A program made the position numbers and the translations under genes. A DNA stretch of 64,000 nucleotides. Source: Clostridiales bacterium. GTDB lineage: Bacteria; Bacillota; Clostridia; Saccharofermentanales; Saccharofermentanaceae. Shown in pieces: positions 51,269 to 61,161 of the stretch. Within the stretch, counting starts at the first letter, position 1, and each line of letters starts with the position of its first letter. The notes below the pieces were generated by a model. The model worked only from the letters and a program-made list of their open reading frames with translations, did no database searches and was not told where the DNA came from. Location of the stretch: NCBI GenBank assembly GCA_017554745.1, contig JAFZHS010000004.1, positions 1-64,000 on the forward strand. Reading direction: 5' to 3'.

Positions 51269-52606
51269 TCAACCGACCGCTATGTTATCCGCGGGATACT
51301 GCCTGTTGCCTGTCGACTTTCTGGTGATCGCAGCAAAGACTAGAGTCAGGCCTCCCACACGTCCTGTGTACATCAGGATGATCAATATATATTTCGATAT
51401 TGTATTCAATGCCGGAGTGATACCCATCGAGAGACCGACGGTACCGACCGCTGATGCGCTCTCGAAAAGAGCCTTTAAGAATGCCGTCTGCTCGATCTTG
51501 GCAATGAACATGGAGCCAAGGACTGCGAGCATGACATCGAGCATGAATACGGCGACAGCGCCGTAGATCGCTTCAGTAGTTATCCTGCGCTTAAAGACGG
51601 CAGGAGCCTTTTCGCGCTTGAAGAAGGCGAGCATGGTTAAGAAGAGGATGGTGATCGTCGTGATCTTCATACCGCCGGCAGTTGAGCCCGGCGCACCGCC
51701 GATGAGCATCAGGATTATGGTCATGACGACTCCGGTGCCTGAGAAATTGTTATAGTCCGTCGTGTTAAAGCCTGCCGTTCTAGGCGTGACTGACTGGAAG
51801 AGCGAAGCTAAGAATCTCTGGTTCGCGGGCATATCTGCATATTCACCGAACCACAGATAGACTAGCGGGACGAGCACCAGGATTATCTCCATGACGATGA
51901 TGATCTTGCTTTGGGTGCTGTATTTATAAAACTTTAATCCGTGCCTTCTGATGTCCATCCATGTAAGGAAACCGAGTCCGCCCGTGAGAATGAGGAAAAC
52001 GAGCGTTATGACAATAATGGGATTATCCATATAAGGCATCATGGAAGAGAATTCTCCATGGGAGCCGTTAAGGTCAAAGCCAGCATTACAGAATGCCGAT
52101 ATCGAAGTGAAGACCGAGAGCCAGATGCCCTTCCCAAGGCCGTATTCGGAGATAAATACCGGAGACATACAGACCGCTCCCAAGGCCTCGAAAATGACCG
52201 TGCCGATGCAGATGAACCTGGTGTATTTCATGATCTCGCCAAGGTTCGGAGCAGAAACCGCTTCCTGCAGGGTGGTCCTGGCCTGAAGGCCGAGTCTCTT
52301 GCCTACTATCTTGCTTAAGACAGTCGTCATGGTGATAACGCCCATGCCGCCGATCTGGATCAAAGTGAGGATAACGAGCTGGCCGAACCAGGTCCAGTGA
52401 CTCCAGGTGTCATAAAGGACAAGACCCGTAACACAGCTTGCTGAAGTAGCTGTGAAAAAAGCGTCGGTAAAGCTTGTCCATTCACCTGCTCTGGATGAGA
52501 AGGGGAGCATAAGAAGTATAGCTCCCGCAAGGATCAGGAATATGAATCCCAGAAGGATGCTCTGGGAGCCTTTAAGTCTGAAATGTTTGTGTCCGGTTTC
52601 ACTCAT
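51269..52606 (-). CDS. trkH: TrkH/KtrB-type potassium uptake channel subunit
   Basis: Ion-conducting subunit with four M1-P-M2 repeats. The selectivity-filter loops are visible: TSASCVTGL, FCNAGFDL, VTPRTAGFNT and ASAVGTVGLS. Length (445) fits KtrB. It pairs with the TrkA-type subunit encoded just downstream. The ATG at 52606 has no Shine-Dalgarno sequence upstream, and a TATAAT ends seven bases before it, so the mRNA may begin at or near the initiation codon. No earlier start is available. Confidence 0.95.
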   Translation of the reverse strand: MSETGHKHFRLKGSQSILLGFIFLILAGAILLMLPFSSRAGEWTSFTDAFFTATSASCVTGLVLYDTWSHWTWFGQLVILTLIQIGGMGVITMTTVLSKIVGKRLGLQARTTLQEAVSAPNLGEIMKYTRFICIGTVIFEALGAVCMSPVFISEYGLGKGIWLSVFTSISAFCNAGFDLNGSHGEFSSMMPYMDNPIIVITLVFLILTGGLGFLTWMDIRRHGLKFYKYSTQSKIIIVMEIILVLVPLVYLWFGEYADMPANQRFLASLFQSVTPRTAGFNTTDYNNFSGTGVVMTIILMLIGGAPGSTAGGMKITTITILFLTMLAFFKREKAPAVFKRRITTEAIYGAVAVFMLDVMLAVLGSMFIAKIEQTAFLKALFESASAVGTVGLSMGITPALNTISKYILIILMYTGRVGGLTLVFAAITRKSTGNRQYPADNIAVG

Positions 52607-52612
52607 GCGACT

Positions 52613-52641
52613 ATTATAAATCTAACTTTTTATTTTTTAAA
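52613..52641 (-). promoter_or_regulatory. Promoter predicted to yield a leaderless trkH transcript
   Basis: On the minus strand: TTTAAA, a 17-base spacer and perfect TATAAT (52613-52618). The A of the ATG is seven bases past the -10 box, the same spacing as for the DUF4015 gene at 9259. Confidence 0.65.
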
Positions 52642-52683
52642 AGAAAAATGTCCTATTATTCGACGGCTAATAATTTCCATTAC

Positions 52684-52692
52684 TGATATAAT
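52684..52692 (+). promoter_or_regulatory. Extended -10 promoter of pcrA
   Basis: TGATATAAT is a perfect extended -10 element about 37 bases before the TTG start at 52729. No good -35 is seen. Confidence 0.6.
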
Positions 52693-52728
52693 CTCCCTAG
52701 ACCGGATTTGTAAAGGGAGAGATTTGTT

Positions 52729-55173
52729 TTGTCAGACGATATTTTCAACAGTTCAGATGAGTTTTTCAGGGAGCTCGAAGGTATCTACGGCCAGGGCCCC
52801 GAAGCTGTGCCTGACCAGGATGCCGACAGCATGCTTGAAGGCCTTAACGAAGAGCAGAGAGAGGCGGTAACCCATCTTGACGGCCCGCTGCTCATACTTG
52901 CAGGCGCAGGCTCGGGCAAGACCAGAGTAATTACATACCGTATCGCCTACATGATGAAGAAGCATAATGTCGCGCCTTCATCCATTCTCGCCATCACGTT
53001 TACCAATAAGGCGGCCAATGAGATGCGCCAGCGAATCGAGACTCTCGTCGGAGACCGTTCCAAGTATATCTGGTGCGGCACTTTCCACAGTATTTTCGCA
53101 AGGCTCTTAAGGCGTCACGCAGAGCTTTTGGGTTATTCCCAGAATTTCTCGATCATCGACACGGATGACCAGCAAAAGCTCGTTAAGGATTCGATGAAGG
53201 AGCTGGATATCTCCGACAGCCAGTTCAAGCCCAGGAGCGTGCAGAGCGAGATCTCCAATGCCAAGAACAAGTTCATAGGTGTTGAGGAGTACGCGCTGCA
53301 GGCTGGCAAGGATTACTACTACGGCGTTGTCGCGAGAGTATATAAGAGATACCAGGAGAAGCTTCTTGCAAATAACGCGATGGACTTCGACGATATCCTC
53401 ATCAACATGGTTAAGCTCTTGGAGCAGAATCCCGATATCTGCGAGCTCTACAGAGCCAAGTTCAGATACATCATGGTCGATGAGTACCAGGATACCAATA
53501 TGCCGCAGTACCGCGCGGTAATGCAGCTCGCTTCGGGCACCGGCAATATCTGCGTCGTAGGCGACGATGACCAGTCCATCTATTCTTTCAGAGGAGCCGA
53601 CGTAAGGCTCATCCTGAAGTTTGAAAAGGATTTTCCGGGCGCAAAGGTCATCAAGCTCGAAGAGAATTACCGTTCTACCAAGACGATACTCGAAGCGGCC
53701 AACTGCGTCATTGCAAATAATACCAAGCGCAAGAGCAAGCGCCTGCGCACCGAAGGAGCTGACGGCGAGAAGATAATCGTCATGAATGCCGACACGAGTG
53801 CGGGCGAGGCAGACTTTGTCGGACGCACCATCAAGATGATGGCCGACAAGGGCAAGTTCAAGTATTCGGACTGCGCTGTTCTTTACAGGATGAACGCTTT
53901 GTCCCGTAACGTGGAGACTACGCTCCATAATCTTGGAATACCTTTCAGAGTCTATGGCGGTATGAGGTTCTACGACCGTAAGGAGATCAAGGATATCCTC
54001 GCTTACTTAAGGCTCATCAACGACACCAAAGACAATATTGCATTTGAGAGGATAATCAATGTCCCCAGAAGGGGCATCGGTGACGCTACGATCGAGAAGA
54101 TCAGACAGTATGCTTTAGACAGCAATATCAGCATGTTCGAGTGTGCGATGCATTCTCTTGATTATCCTGAGCTTGCAAGAGTCAGCTCGAGAGTCCTTGC
54201 ATTTACCGACCTCATTAACGAGATGAGGGACAAGCTCAAAGAGAATGAGATGGATTTCGCGCAGTTCGTAGATTATGTCGAGAACGAATCGGGAATAATC
54301 GAAGAGATTACCGCAGAGCGTGAGAAGAAGGGCGACATCATCGACAGGGTCGAGAACCTCAAAGAGCTTTTGTCTGAAGCTGCCGAATACGACAAGGCGC
54401 ACCGCGCGGAGCCTGTCGACATGGATACTCTGGAGATCGATGACGGTGACGGAATGCCCGTGGAAGTCGATGATGATTTCTTTTTCGATACCGCGACGGC
54501 AGACACGACGGAAGGGATATTGGGCCTCTATCTTGAGAACGCTTCGCTCTTTACCGAAGGCGACGAATACAATGACAGCGATGATTTCGTCAAGCTCATG
54601 TCGATACACAGCGCCAAAGGCCTTGAGTTTGGAGCGGTATTCATAATAGGTCTTGAGGAAGGCGTTTTCCCGAGCTACAGATCGGTCCAGAGCATGGAAG
54701 ATACCGAGGAAGAGCGAAGGCTCATGTATGTTGCGATCACGAGGGCAAAGAAGAATCTGTTTATCGTTCTTACGAAGCAGAGAATGCTCTTCGGCCAGAC
54801 AAACTGCAACAGGCCTTCGAGATTCATAAAGGAGATCAATCCCGGGCTTCTCTATCTCATGGGTGCGAACAGGGAGACTCCGAAGAATGTTCCTGACGGC
54901 GAGACAAACAGGGAGAAGTCCAGGAAATCTATCGCTTCCGCCATCAAGTCGCAGTTTTCAAACGATAAGGCAAAGCCTGCGGGTTCCCGCGAAGGACAGC
55001 TCGGTCCCGATGATCTCATTAAGGGAATGAAGGTCATTCATCCGAGATTCGGCGAAGGTATTATCCTCAAGGTCGAGCCTGTCGGAGGCGATGCTCTCGT
55101 TACGATAGACTTTGACGGAATGCGCAAGAATATGCTCGCGAATTCCTCCGGTCTTAAGAAGGCGCCGAACTGA
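52729..55173 (+). CDS. pcrA: UvrD/PcrA-type ATP-dependent DNA helicase
   Basis: Superfamily 1 3'-5' DNA helicase for repair and rolling-circle functions. Motifs: Q-motif-like LNEEQREAV, AGAGSGKT (Walker A, residues 58-65), ITFTNKAANEMR (Ia), VDEYQDTN (motif II), DDDQSIYSFRGAD (motif III), LEENYRSTKTIL (IV) and MSIHSAKGLEF with MYVAITRAK (V/VI). The C-terminal part includes the KGMKVIHPRFGEGIIL Tudor-like segment seen in PcrA. The start is TTG at 52729 with GGGAG nine bases upstream. A Glu/Asp-rich segment of about 25 residues precedes the core. An internal acidic linker near residues 565-590 is longer than usual. Confidence 0.95.
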   Translation: MSDDIFNSSDEFFRELEGIYGQGPEAVPDQDADSMLEGLNEEQREAVTHLDGPLLILAGAGSGKTRVITYRIAYMMKKHNVAPSSILAITFTNKAANEMRQRIETLVGDRSKYIWCGTFHSIFARLLRRHAELLGYSQNFSIIDTDDQQKLVKDSMKELDISDSQFKPRSVQSEISNAKNKFIGVEEYALQAGKDYYYGVVARVYKRYQEKLLANNAMDFDDILINMVKLLEQNPDICELYRAKFRYIMVDEYQDTNMPQYRAVMQLASGTGNICVVGDDDQSIYSFRGADVRLILKFEKDFPGAKVIKLEENYRSTKTILEAANCVIANNTKRKSKRLRTEGADGEKIIVMNADTSAGEADFVGRTIKMMADKGKFKYSDCAVLYRMNALSRNVETTLHNLGIPFRVYGGMRFYDRKEIKDILAYLRLINDTKDNIAFERIINVPRRGIGDATIEKIRQYALDSNISMFECAMHSLDYPELARVSSRVLAFTDLINEMRDKLKENEMDFAQFVDYVENESGIIEEITAEREKKGDIIDRVENLKELLSEAAEYDKAHRAEPVDMDTLEIDDGDGMPVEVDDDFFFDTATADTTEGILGLYLENASLFTEGDEYNDSDDFVKLMSIHSAKGLEFGAVFIIGLEEGVFPSYRSVQSMEDTEEERRLMYVAITRAKKNLFIVLTKQRMLFGQTNCNRPSRFIKEINPGLLYLMGANRETPKNVPDGETNREKSRKSIASAIKSQFSNDKAKPAGSREGQLGPDDLIKGMKVIHPRFGEGIILKVEPVGGDALVTIDFDGMRKNMLANSSGLKKAPN

Positions 55174-55260
55174 CAGGACGCAGGTGCATGAGGTTTACCA
55201 AGAACAGCTGACGCGGTTTGTAGTATAATTATTTATCGTGTTTTAGAAGGAGACTAAGGT

Positions 55261-56490
55261 ATGTCAGATAATCTCAGCTTCCAGGACCTTTATGCCGACA
55301 GCGTAGCCAGCATCGGAAAGTCAGACAAGATATCCGAGGCGACAAGAGCCAAGATCAGGATCTTACAGGATCAGAGAGACAAGCTTTTGAGCGTCAATGC
55401 CATGAAGTGTTCCGATTCGAGGGGAAGAGTATTACCTGAAGCCGACGGCGATATCAGGAACTGCTATGAGCGCGACATGGGAAGGATCATTTACTCCCAG
55501 GCTTTCAGACGCTTAAAGCACAAGACGCAGGTCTTCTTTAATCCCGCTAACGACCATATCTGCTCAAGATTAGAGCACGTCATTTATGTTGATTACATTG
55601 CTTCCACTATCGGCAGCGCCCTTAATCTCAATGTCGATCTCATCAGGGCTATAGCTTTAGGCCACGACGTAGGTCACACGCCTTTCGGCCACAGTGGCGA
55701 GAGAGTGCTTAACAAGAAGCTTAAAGCAATCGATCCCAAGCTGTATTTTGAGCATGAATCAAACGGGCTTAGAGTGCTCAATATTCTCGAAAAGCACAAC
55801 GACGACAACGGCCTTAATCTCACGTTCGAAGTAAGGGACGGCATTATCTCACACTGCGGTGAATACTACGATGAGAGAAAGCTCACACCGTGCAGGGATA
55901 AGACAGAAGAAGACCTGTCATATCTTATTCCTAAGAAAGACCGCAAGGGCCCGGCTACGATGGAGGGCTGCGTAGTAAGATTCGCGGATAAGATCGCTTA
56001 TGTCGGAAGAGATATCGAAGACGCTTTAAGAACGGGTGTCATCGCAAGTGAGTTCGATGTTCCTGTCGTAACTGACGGTGTAGGAAGCTCTAATTCCGAG
56101 ATAATCAATTTCCTCGTGCAGGACGTCATCGAGAACAGCATGGACAAAGGCTGCATCATGATGAGCGATCACGCAGGCGATGCGCTCGAGCACACTCTCA
56201 AGGAGAATGTTGCGAAGATCTACACGGCCGGCAAGGTCAAGACTTATGAGAAGTACTGCGATGTTATGCTCGAAGGACTTTTCGATGCATTCTATGAAGC
56301 AGTGCAGAATATAGAGAAGGCAGAAGATTCGAAGTCATCTTCGATCAGACAGTTCGCGGGTTTTGTTAAAAACCACCCCGAGTACAAAGCAGGCATCGAC
56401 ACGCCGCTCCCGATCTATGTATCCGATTACATTGCGGGCATGACGGATTCGTTCGCTGTAAGCTGCTTTAACGAGATGTATAAGAGTTAA
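55261..56490 (+). CDS. dgt: dGTPase-like deoxyguanosinetriphosphate triphosphohydrolase
   Basis: HD-domain enzyme that removes triphosphate from dNTPs (dGTP in the best-known members). Motifs: RDMGRIIYSQAFRRLKHKTQVF, SRLEHVIYVDYIAST, RAIALGHDVGHTPFGHSGE (HD site with H and D metal ligands) and the C-terminal region with PLPIYVSDYIAGMTD. Length (409) is typical. AGGAG precedes the ATG. The next gene is another HD nucleotidase, suggesting a nucleotide-pool cluster. Confidence 0.93.
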   Translation: MSDNLSFQDLYADSVASIGKSDKISEATRAKIRILQDQRDKLLSVNAMKCSDSRGRVLPEADGDIRNCYERDMGRIIYSQAFRRLKHKTQVFFNPANDHICSRLEHVIYVDYIASTIGSALNLNVDLIRAIALGHDVGHTPFGHSGERVLNKKLKAIDPKLYFEHESNGLRVLNILEKHNDDNGLNLTFEVRDGIISHCGEYYDERKLTPCRDKTEEDLSYLIPKKDRKGPATMEGCVVRFADKIAYVGRDIEDALRTGVIASEFDVPVVTDGVGSSNSEIINFLVQDVIENSMDKGCIMMSDHAGDALEHTLKENVAKIYTAGKVKTYEKYCDVMLEGLFDAFYEAVQNIEKAEDSKSSSIRQFAGFVKNHPEYKAGIDTPLPIYVSDYIAGMTDSFAVSCFNEMYKS

Positions 56491-56501
56491 TGGAGACTGA
56501 T

Positions 56502-57137
56502 ATGGATAAAAGGGAAGAATACGGATTTTTCGCGATGATAGACCGCATGCAGTACATCGGAAGATGGGCACTGATGCGCAACAGCAGAACGGAGAATATC
56601 AAGGAGCACAGCTTTGATGTCGCAGTCATCGCGCACTGCCTGACGATCCTTCACAACAAGTTTGAGAAGGATAATGAAGGCGCGATCCTGCCGGATCCTT
56701 ATAAGGTCCAGGCTTATGCTCTTTATCACGACTGCACCGAGATATTGACAGGCGATCTGCCTACACCGATCAAGTACCGCAATAAGGAGATCACAAAGGC
56801 CTACAAGGAAGTCGAGTCAGAGGCTGCAGCAAGCCTTGTCGAGCTCCTTCCTGAAGATAAGGCAATGAGAGAAGAATATATGGATCTTCTGGCGCCCGAG
56901 ATAACAACTGAAGAAGACAAGCTTATCCATAAACTCGTAAAGGCTGCCGACAAGATCGCTGCCTATATCAAGTGCCTGAGAGAAGAGAGCACCGGCAACG
57001 GAGAATTCTCTGCCGCCAAGGTCTCTACGGGCAAGATCATCAGAGATATGAACATGCCTGAAGTCGATTACTTCATGGACCACTTCGTTCCTTCCTACGG
57101 ATATACGCTCGACAAGATAACCGGGAGGGACGCTTGA
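56502..57137 (+). CDS. YfbR-like 5'-deoxynucleotidase (HD domain)
   Basis: Cleaves deoxynucleoside 5'-monophosphates in studied members. RWALMRNSRTENIKEHSFDVAVIAH (first HD His) and ALYHDCTEILTGDLPTPIKY (HD motif) match YfbR. The C-terminal ~70 residues are a variable helical part. I chose ATG 56502 with GGAG six bases upstream over ATG 56490, which overlaps the dgt stop and has no good site. The 211-residue length is in the family range. Functionally it fits with dgt. Confidence 0.9.
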   Translation: MDKREEYGFFAMIDRMQYIGRWALMRNSRTENIKEHSFDVAVIAHCLTILHNKFEKDNEGAILPDPYKVQAYALYHDCTEILTGDLPTPIKYRNKEITKAYKEVESEAAASLVELLPEDKAMREEYMDLLAPEITTEEDKLIHKLVKAADKIAAYIKCLREESTGNGEFSAAKVSTGKIIRDMNMPEVDYFMDHFVPSYGYTLDKITGRDA

Positions 57138-57140
57138 CCG

Positions 57141-59669
57141 ATGTTTAAAAGGCGGCCAGAGTATTTTGCAGTTGCGGTAATAGGCGGTATTATGACGATC
57201 GCCGCATCTGTCTTCATGGCCATGAGCCTTAATACCGGCATCAGCGAACCTGACAGAAGATCGATGAAAAAAGCGGACGAGATCGTCGTGCGTGCAGCTG
57301 CTCTTACGGGAAGCACGGATGAAGAGATCAAGATCGCCAAATCACATGTCGAAGACGGACTTATAAGCTGCGGTGATTACGTTATCTCAGTAATGACCTC
57401 GCCCGAATATCTTTTGCAGAATGTATCAGATGAGAAGTTCGCGAGAGATCTTTGTTATGTCGTCAGCGGCAGCGCAGATCAGGGCGAGATAAATGATATC
57501 CTTGATGATCTTAAAGATAATTCGAGGATCGTCGCTATCAATAAGGCTATCAGATCCGAAGACTCTGATCTTAAAGCTTCGGGCGACCCTTCGGGCAAGG
57601 GATCGGTTATCTCCGATGTAAGCCTTGCCGCCTCGTTTGACGCGCCAGGCGAGTATACCGTGGGCATCAAAGAGACGACGGGTTCTTATACGGCAACGGG
57701 TGATGAAGTCAGAACAGACTTTTTTGTTGACGGCTCGCTCTTTTACGGCTATCTCAAGTATGACGACAACGCATCCAAGAACGGCTACAGAGAGTTTGTA
57801 CTGTCGTGGGATACGGCAGACTGCGCTCCCGGTACGCACGAAGTATATGCGCTGTTAAGAAGCTCTGACGGAAGAGGAACCGTTATTTCCGGAGGCGAGA
57901 TCACCATTCCTGAAAAGCTCACCATCTCTCCCGGAAGCGTTGCAGAATCCAATATTCCTGCAGGCAGGAACACTTCGTGGTACATAATCGACTGTGCCGA
58001 AGATAACTGCTATATCAATTTCGCGGGGCTCTCTGCAGATATCAAGGTATCGCTCTACAGTCTTAAGGGCGAGCTCATCGGCACGAATGAGAATCCCGGC
58101 ATTCCTTATGCGATGTTAAGAGGAGCAAAGCAAAATACACAGGCAATCTCCGAAGAGACCGGCATCGCGGGAATCTCCAATTGCTATTACATCTGCGTCA
58201 GCCGTACGGGCAACAGCCTGAATACTGACGAGGACGTCTATTACACGATGATCCAGACCAGGGAGTGCGCGTATTTTGACGGCATGTATATGGCGGTCAC
58301 GGGAGATGAGAATGCCGATAAGGTAAAGCTTACCGATCTTAACAAGAACACCTACGAAGTAGAGAGGAAGAAGGCGGGGATCGTTCCCATCAACGGCGCA
58401 TTGTCCGGCTTGTATATCACGGATAATGCCACTGCCGATTCGGTCAATCTCTATCCGAAGTTTGACTATCTTACGCGTGACTACGCTTATTATCTCGAAG
58501 GCCCGAAAAGCATTTATTTCATTTGCTCGGCACTTGAAGGGTATTCGGCGCAGATCACTATCAGGGCAGATAACGGCGGCCAGTCCAAGACCATTGAGCA
58601 GGGACAGCCTTTTGATATACCTGCAGGTGAGACTTTGATCACCTGTACCATAACGAGCTTTGACGGTACTACGGGCTGCTATTCGTTCTATATCCTGAAT
58701 GGTGATGATACGGGTAATTTCGTTGAGAGCACGCTGTCCAATTTCCCGAAGAGCTACTACAGCGGACTCTGGCTTTTGCATAATCTCAAGCCCAACTATA
58801 TCTTTACGGCTTACTACACCGGAGTATCTTTCGATGCCGCTCTGGCAGCAGAAGACAGCAAGGGAAGAAGCCTTTTGCAGAATTCTTCTTATCCGGATTA
58901 TGTAAAGCCCAACAGCCAGGTCTACGATAAGCCTGACTGGATGGCAGCCAAGACCGAAGTCGTAAGCTATTATCTTGATCCGAGAAACTTCTTTACACCG
59001 CAAAGGATCTTCGCGTTTGAGATGCTCGGATTCGATCCGTCGGTACATACTGTCGAAGGCGTAAGAGAGATCATCAGAGGATCCTTCATGGATAACGATC
59101 CCACTTACGATTATGCCCAGCTGATCTACGACGCAGGTAAGAATGCGGGTGTGTCACCTTATTTCCTTGCGAGCAGGATAATACAGGAGATGGGATATTC
59201 CGGAGAATCGGCTTTATCCAGAGGTGAGGTAACAGGTTTTGAAGGTTATTACAACTTCTACAATATCGGTGCTTATGCTACGACCGAACCCGGCGGAGCC
59301 GTGATCAACGGAGCTAAATACGCGCAGTGGGGAAGAGACTGGGAAGCCCGGGAGATAACAGAAACAGAAGCTTCTTTCCTGCTTCCGTGGACTTCTGTTG
59401 ACAAGGCGATCTCGGGCGGAGCGCTTTGGATCGCGTCCGGATACATCGAGAAGGGACAGAACACTCTTTACTTCCAGAAGTTCGATGTGTTAAATGACGG
59501 CACGGAAAGGTACAATCATCAGTATGCACAGAATATAATGATGGCATATTCCGAAGGCCTCAGGTATTACAGAAGCTATGACGCCATCGGAATGACAGAC
59601 GCGGCATTTGAGTTCATCATTCCGGTCTACGATAATATGCCGCAGACATACGGGAGCCTGCCTTCATGA
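57141..59669 (+). CDS. Secreted or membrane-anchored GH73-like glucosaminidase with DUF4214-like and beta-sandwich domains
   Basis: A signal-anchor helix lies at about 9-30. Residues about 45-130 resemble half a DUF4214 repeat (HVEDGLISCGDYVISVMTSPEYL...FARDLCYVVSG). A beta-sandwich-like region of about 450 residues follows. The C-terminal ~230 residues have the GH73 N-acetylglucosaminidase layout: YYLDPRNFFTPQRIFAFEML, VSPYFLASRIIQEMG (catalytic Glu region), YYNFYNIGAYAT and the GAKYAQ helix. This would cleave peptidoglycan glycan strands. It overlaps the cohesin-like gene by its ATGA. The preceding GGGAGG lies about 12 bases from the ATG. Confidence 0.8.
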   Translation: MFKRRPEYFAVAVIGGIMTIAASVFMAMSLNTGISEPDRRSMKKADEIVVRAAALTGSTDEEIKIAKSHVEDGLISCGDYVISVMTSPEYLLQNVSDEKFARDLCYVVSGSADQGEINDILDDLKDNSRIVAINKAIRSEDSDLKASGDPSGKGSVISDVSLAASFDAPGEYTVGIKETTGSYTATGDEVRTDFFVDGSLFYGYLKYDDNASKNGYREFVLSWDTADCAPGTHEVYALLRSSDGRGTVISGGEITIPEKLTISPGSVAESNIPAGRNTSWYIIDCAEDNCYINFAGLSADIKVSLYSLKGELIGTNENPGIPYAMLRGAKQNTQAISEETGIAGISNCYYICVSRTGNSLNTDEDVYYTMIQTRECAYFDGMYMAVTGDENADKVKLTDLNKNTYEVERKKAGIVPINGALSGLYITDNATADSVNLYPKFDYLTRDYAYYLEGPKSIYFICSALEGYSAQITIRADNGGQSKTIEQGQPFDIPAGETLITCTITSFDGTTGCYSFYILNGDDTGNFVESTLSNFPKSYYSGLWLLHNLKPNYIFTAYYTGVSFDAALAAEDSKGRSLLQNSSYPDYVKPNSQVYDKPDWMAAKTEVVSYYLDPRNFFTPQRIFAFEMLGFDPSVHTVEGVREIIRGSFMDNDPTYDYAQLIYDAGKNAGVSPYFLASRIIQEMGYSGESALSRGEVTGFEGYYNFYNIGAYATTEPGGAVINGAKYAQWGRDWEAREITETEASFLLPWTSVDKAISGGALWIASGYIEKGQNTLYFQKFDVLNDGTERYNHQYAQNIMMAYSEGLRYYRSYDAIGMTDAAFEFIIPVYDNMPQTYGSLPS

Positions 59670-61150
59670 GAAAGGTATCTGACAGAAGAATGATCAAGAC
59701 AGCAGTCTTAAAGGTCTGCTCGGCTTTTGCCGCGCTGATCGTTACGGCCTTTTTCTGCCTGATAAATCTCATGCCCGCTTTGGTAAATGCGGATTCAGAG
59801 ATCATTATTTCCGCTGTTCCGAAGTCCACTGATGTCGGCCCCGGAGATATCATAATCATCAACATCATTGCGAACAGATTCCCTAACATTACCGAGTTTG
59901 GTCCTATCGAATTCAATTACGACGAGGACAAGGCCGAGTTTGTATCTTTCGAGCAGGGCAAAGATCTCTCAAACTATGTATTCACCGAGACACAGTCCAA
60001 CGGCACTCTGTCGGTAACCGGCACGGACCAGAAGATAAATACGACCACAGAAGGCAACGGCGAAGATGATACCGCTCTTGCGTCTTTCTCTTCAGATGAA
60101 CAGGTAATACTCTTTTCCATTGCGATCAGACTTTCCACTTCAAGTTACGGAGAGATCAACTGCTGGCTCAGCAGCGCAGGCACTTTTGTATCGCCTGCCG
60201 AGAACATAACTGCAACCATCGGAAGCGGCATTACGATCCCGATCAGAAGCGCAGGGCTCTCGAGCAATGCGACGATCTCTTCCCTTAAGGTAAAAGGAAC
60301 ATCGATCACGCCTGATTTTAATCCGAATATCACCGAATACACCTGTTCTGTCGAGCGTTCCGTAAAAGAAGTCCAGGTGACTGTTATTCCTACAAATCTG
60401 TGGGCAGCCATCAATATAAAAGGTAACCAGCAGCTCGAGATCGGAGACAATATCGTCACGGTGGATGTCACTGCCCAGGACGGTGTCAGCCACATGCGTT
60501 ACACGATACATGTCGTCGTTAAAGAGAGTAATATTCCTGAGAATGCTTCGCTCGTCGATTTTGCGGGAAGCACATATACCTTTATGGATTTCCCCGAAAA
60601 CGTAAATGTCCCCGAAGGATTCATACTTACCACGAGAACAATTAACGGATACAGCGTTCCTGTATATGCAAAGGATGGTGTGTCGAGCGTTCTTTTGTAT
60701 CTGTTTGACGGCACGCAGTCTCCGGGATTCTATTTTTACAACAGCGCCGCAAAGACGGTAATCAAATACGAGCCCCAGATCACTCTTATCGAGTCTTCGA
60801 AAGTGCTTACGGTTGCTACGGTCCCTTCAGACGTAGTGATCCCTGATGAGTTTAAGCCGGCTGTGCTCAGTACCGACACGCTGTATCTGTCCGGTTATTC
60901 TAACGAGCAGGATTTCATCTGCTATCTTTCTGACGAGAACGGACACGGTGATTTCTACCGCGTAGACCAGATTGACGGTTCGATCGACTTGTACAGATTT
61001 GCGGATAAAAAAGCCGAGCTTTTGTACTCTTATCTGTTTGACGTTTTCCTTGTTATTGCTATTATTGAGGCGGTCATAATTACTATTACGGTATATATCG
61101 TCAGAAGACTGGTCTCCGACAGAACGAATCCGAGACCGAAGAGGGTATAA
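59666..61150 (+). CDS. Cohesin-like and cadherin-like surface protein with C-terminal anchor
   Basis: A signal helix (about 14-40) is followed by a cohesin-like beta-sandwich (about 44-190: PKSTDVGPGDIIIINIIANRF, IEFNYDEDKAEFVSFEQG). Next comes a cadherin-like beta-sandwich (about 200-285: NATISSLKVKGTSITPDFNP, YTCSV, IVTVDVTAQDGVSHMRYTIHVVV), then a further beta-rich region. A transmembrane helix near 463-485 ends in a basic tail (RPKRV). Such proteins are surface scaffolds or adhesins; dockerin partners are not present here. The ATG lies inside the stop of the glucosaminidase gene (ATGA), so expression is coupled. Confidence 0.75.
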   Translation: MRKVSDRRMIKTAVLKVCSAFAALIVTAFFCLINLMPALVNADSEIIISAVPKSTDVGPGDIIIINIIANRFPNITEFGPIEFNYDEDKAEFVSFEQGKDLSNYVFTETQSNGTLSVTGTDQKINTTTEGNGEDDTALASFSSDEQVILFSIAIRLSTSSYGEINCWLSSAGTFVSPAENITATIGSGITIPIRSAGLSSNATISSLKVKGTSITPDFNPNITEYTCSVERSVKEVQVTVIPTNLWAAINIKGNQQLEIGDNIVTVDVTAQDGVSHMRYTIHVVVKESNIPENASLVDFAGSTYTFMDFPENVNVPEGFILTTRTINGYSVPVYAKDGVSSVLLYLFDGTQSPGFYFYNSAAKTVIKYEPQITLIESSKVLTVATVPSDVVIPDEFKPAVLSTDTLYLSGYSNEQDFICYLSDENGHGDFYRVDQIDGSIDLYRFADKKAELLYSYLFDVFLVIAIIEAVIITITVYIVRRLVSDRTNPRPKRV

Positions 61151-61161
61151 AAGGAATTGAT

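Noticed and set aside
53107..53928. Minus-strand open frame of 273 codons inside pcrA
   Set aside because: Overlaps conserved helicase motifs on the other strand and has no motifs of its own.
58116..59048. Minus-strand open frame of 310 codons inside the glucosaminidase gene
   Set aside because: Antisense shadow of a clear coding region; the translated product shows no family motifs.
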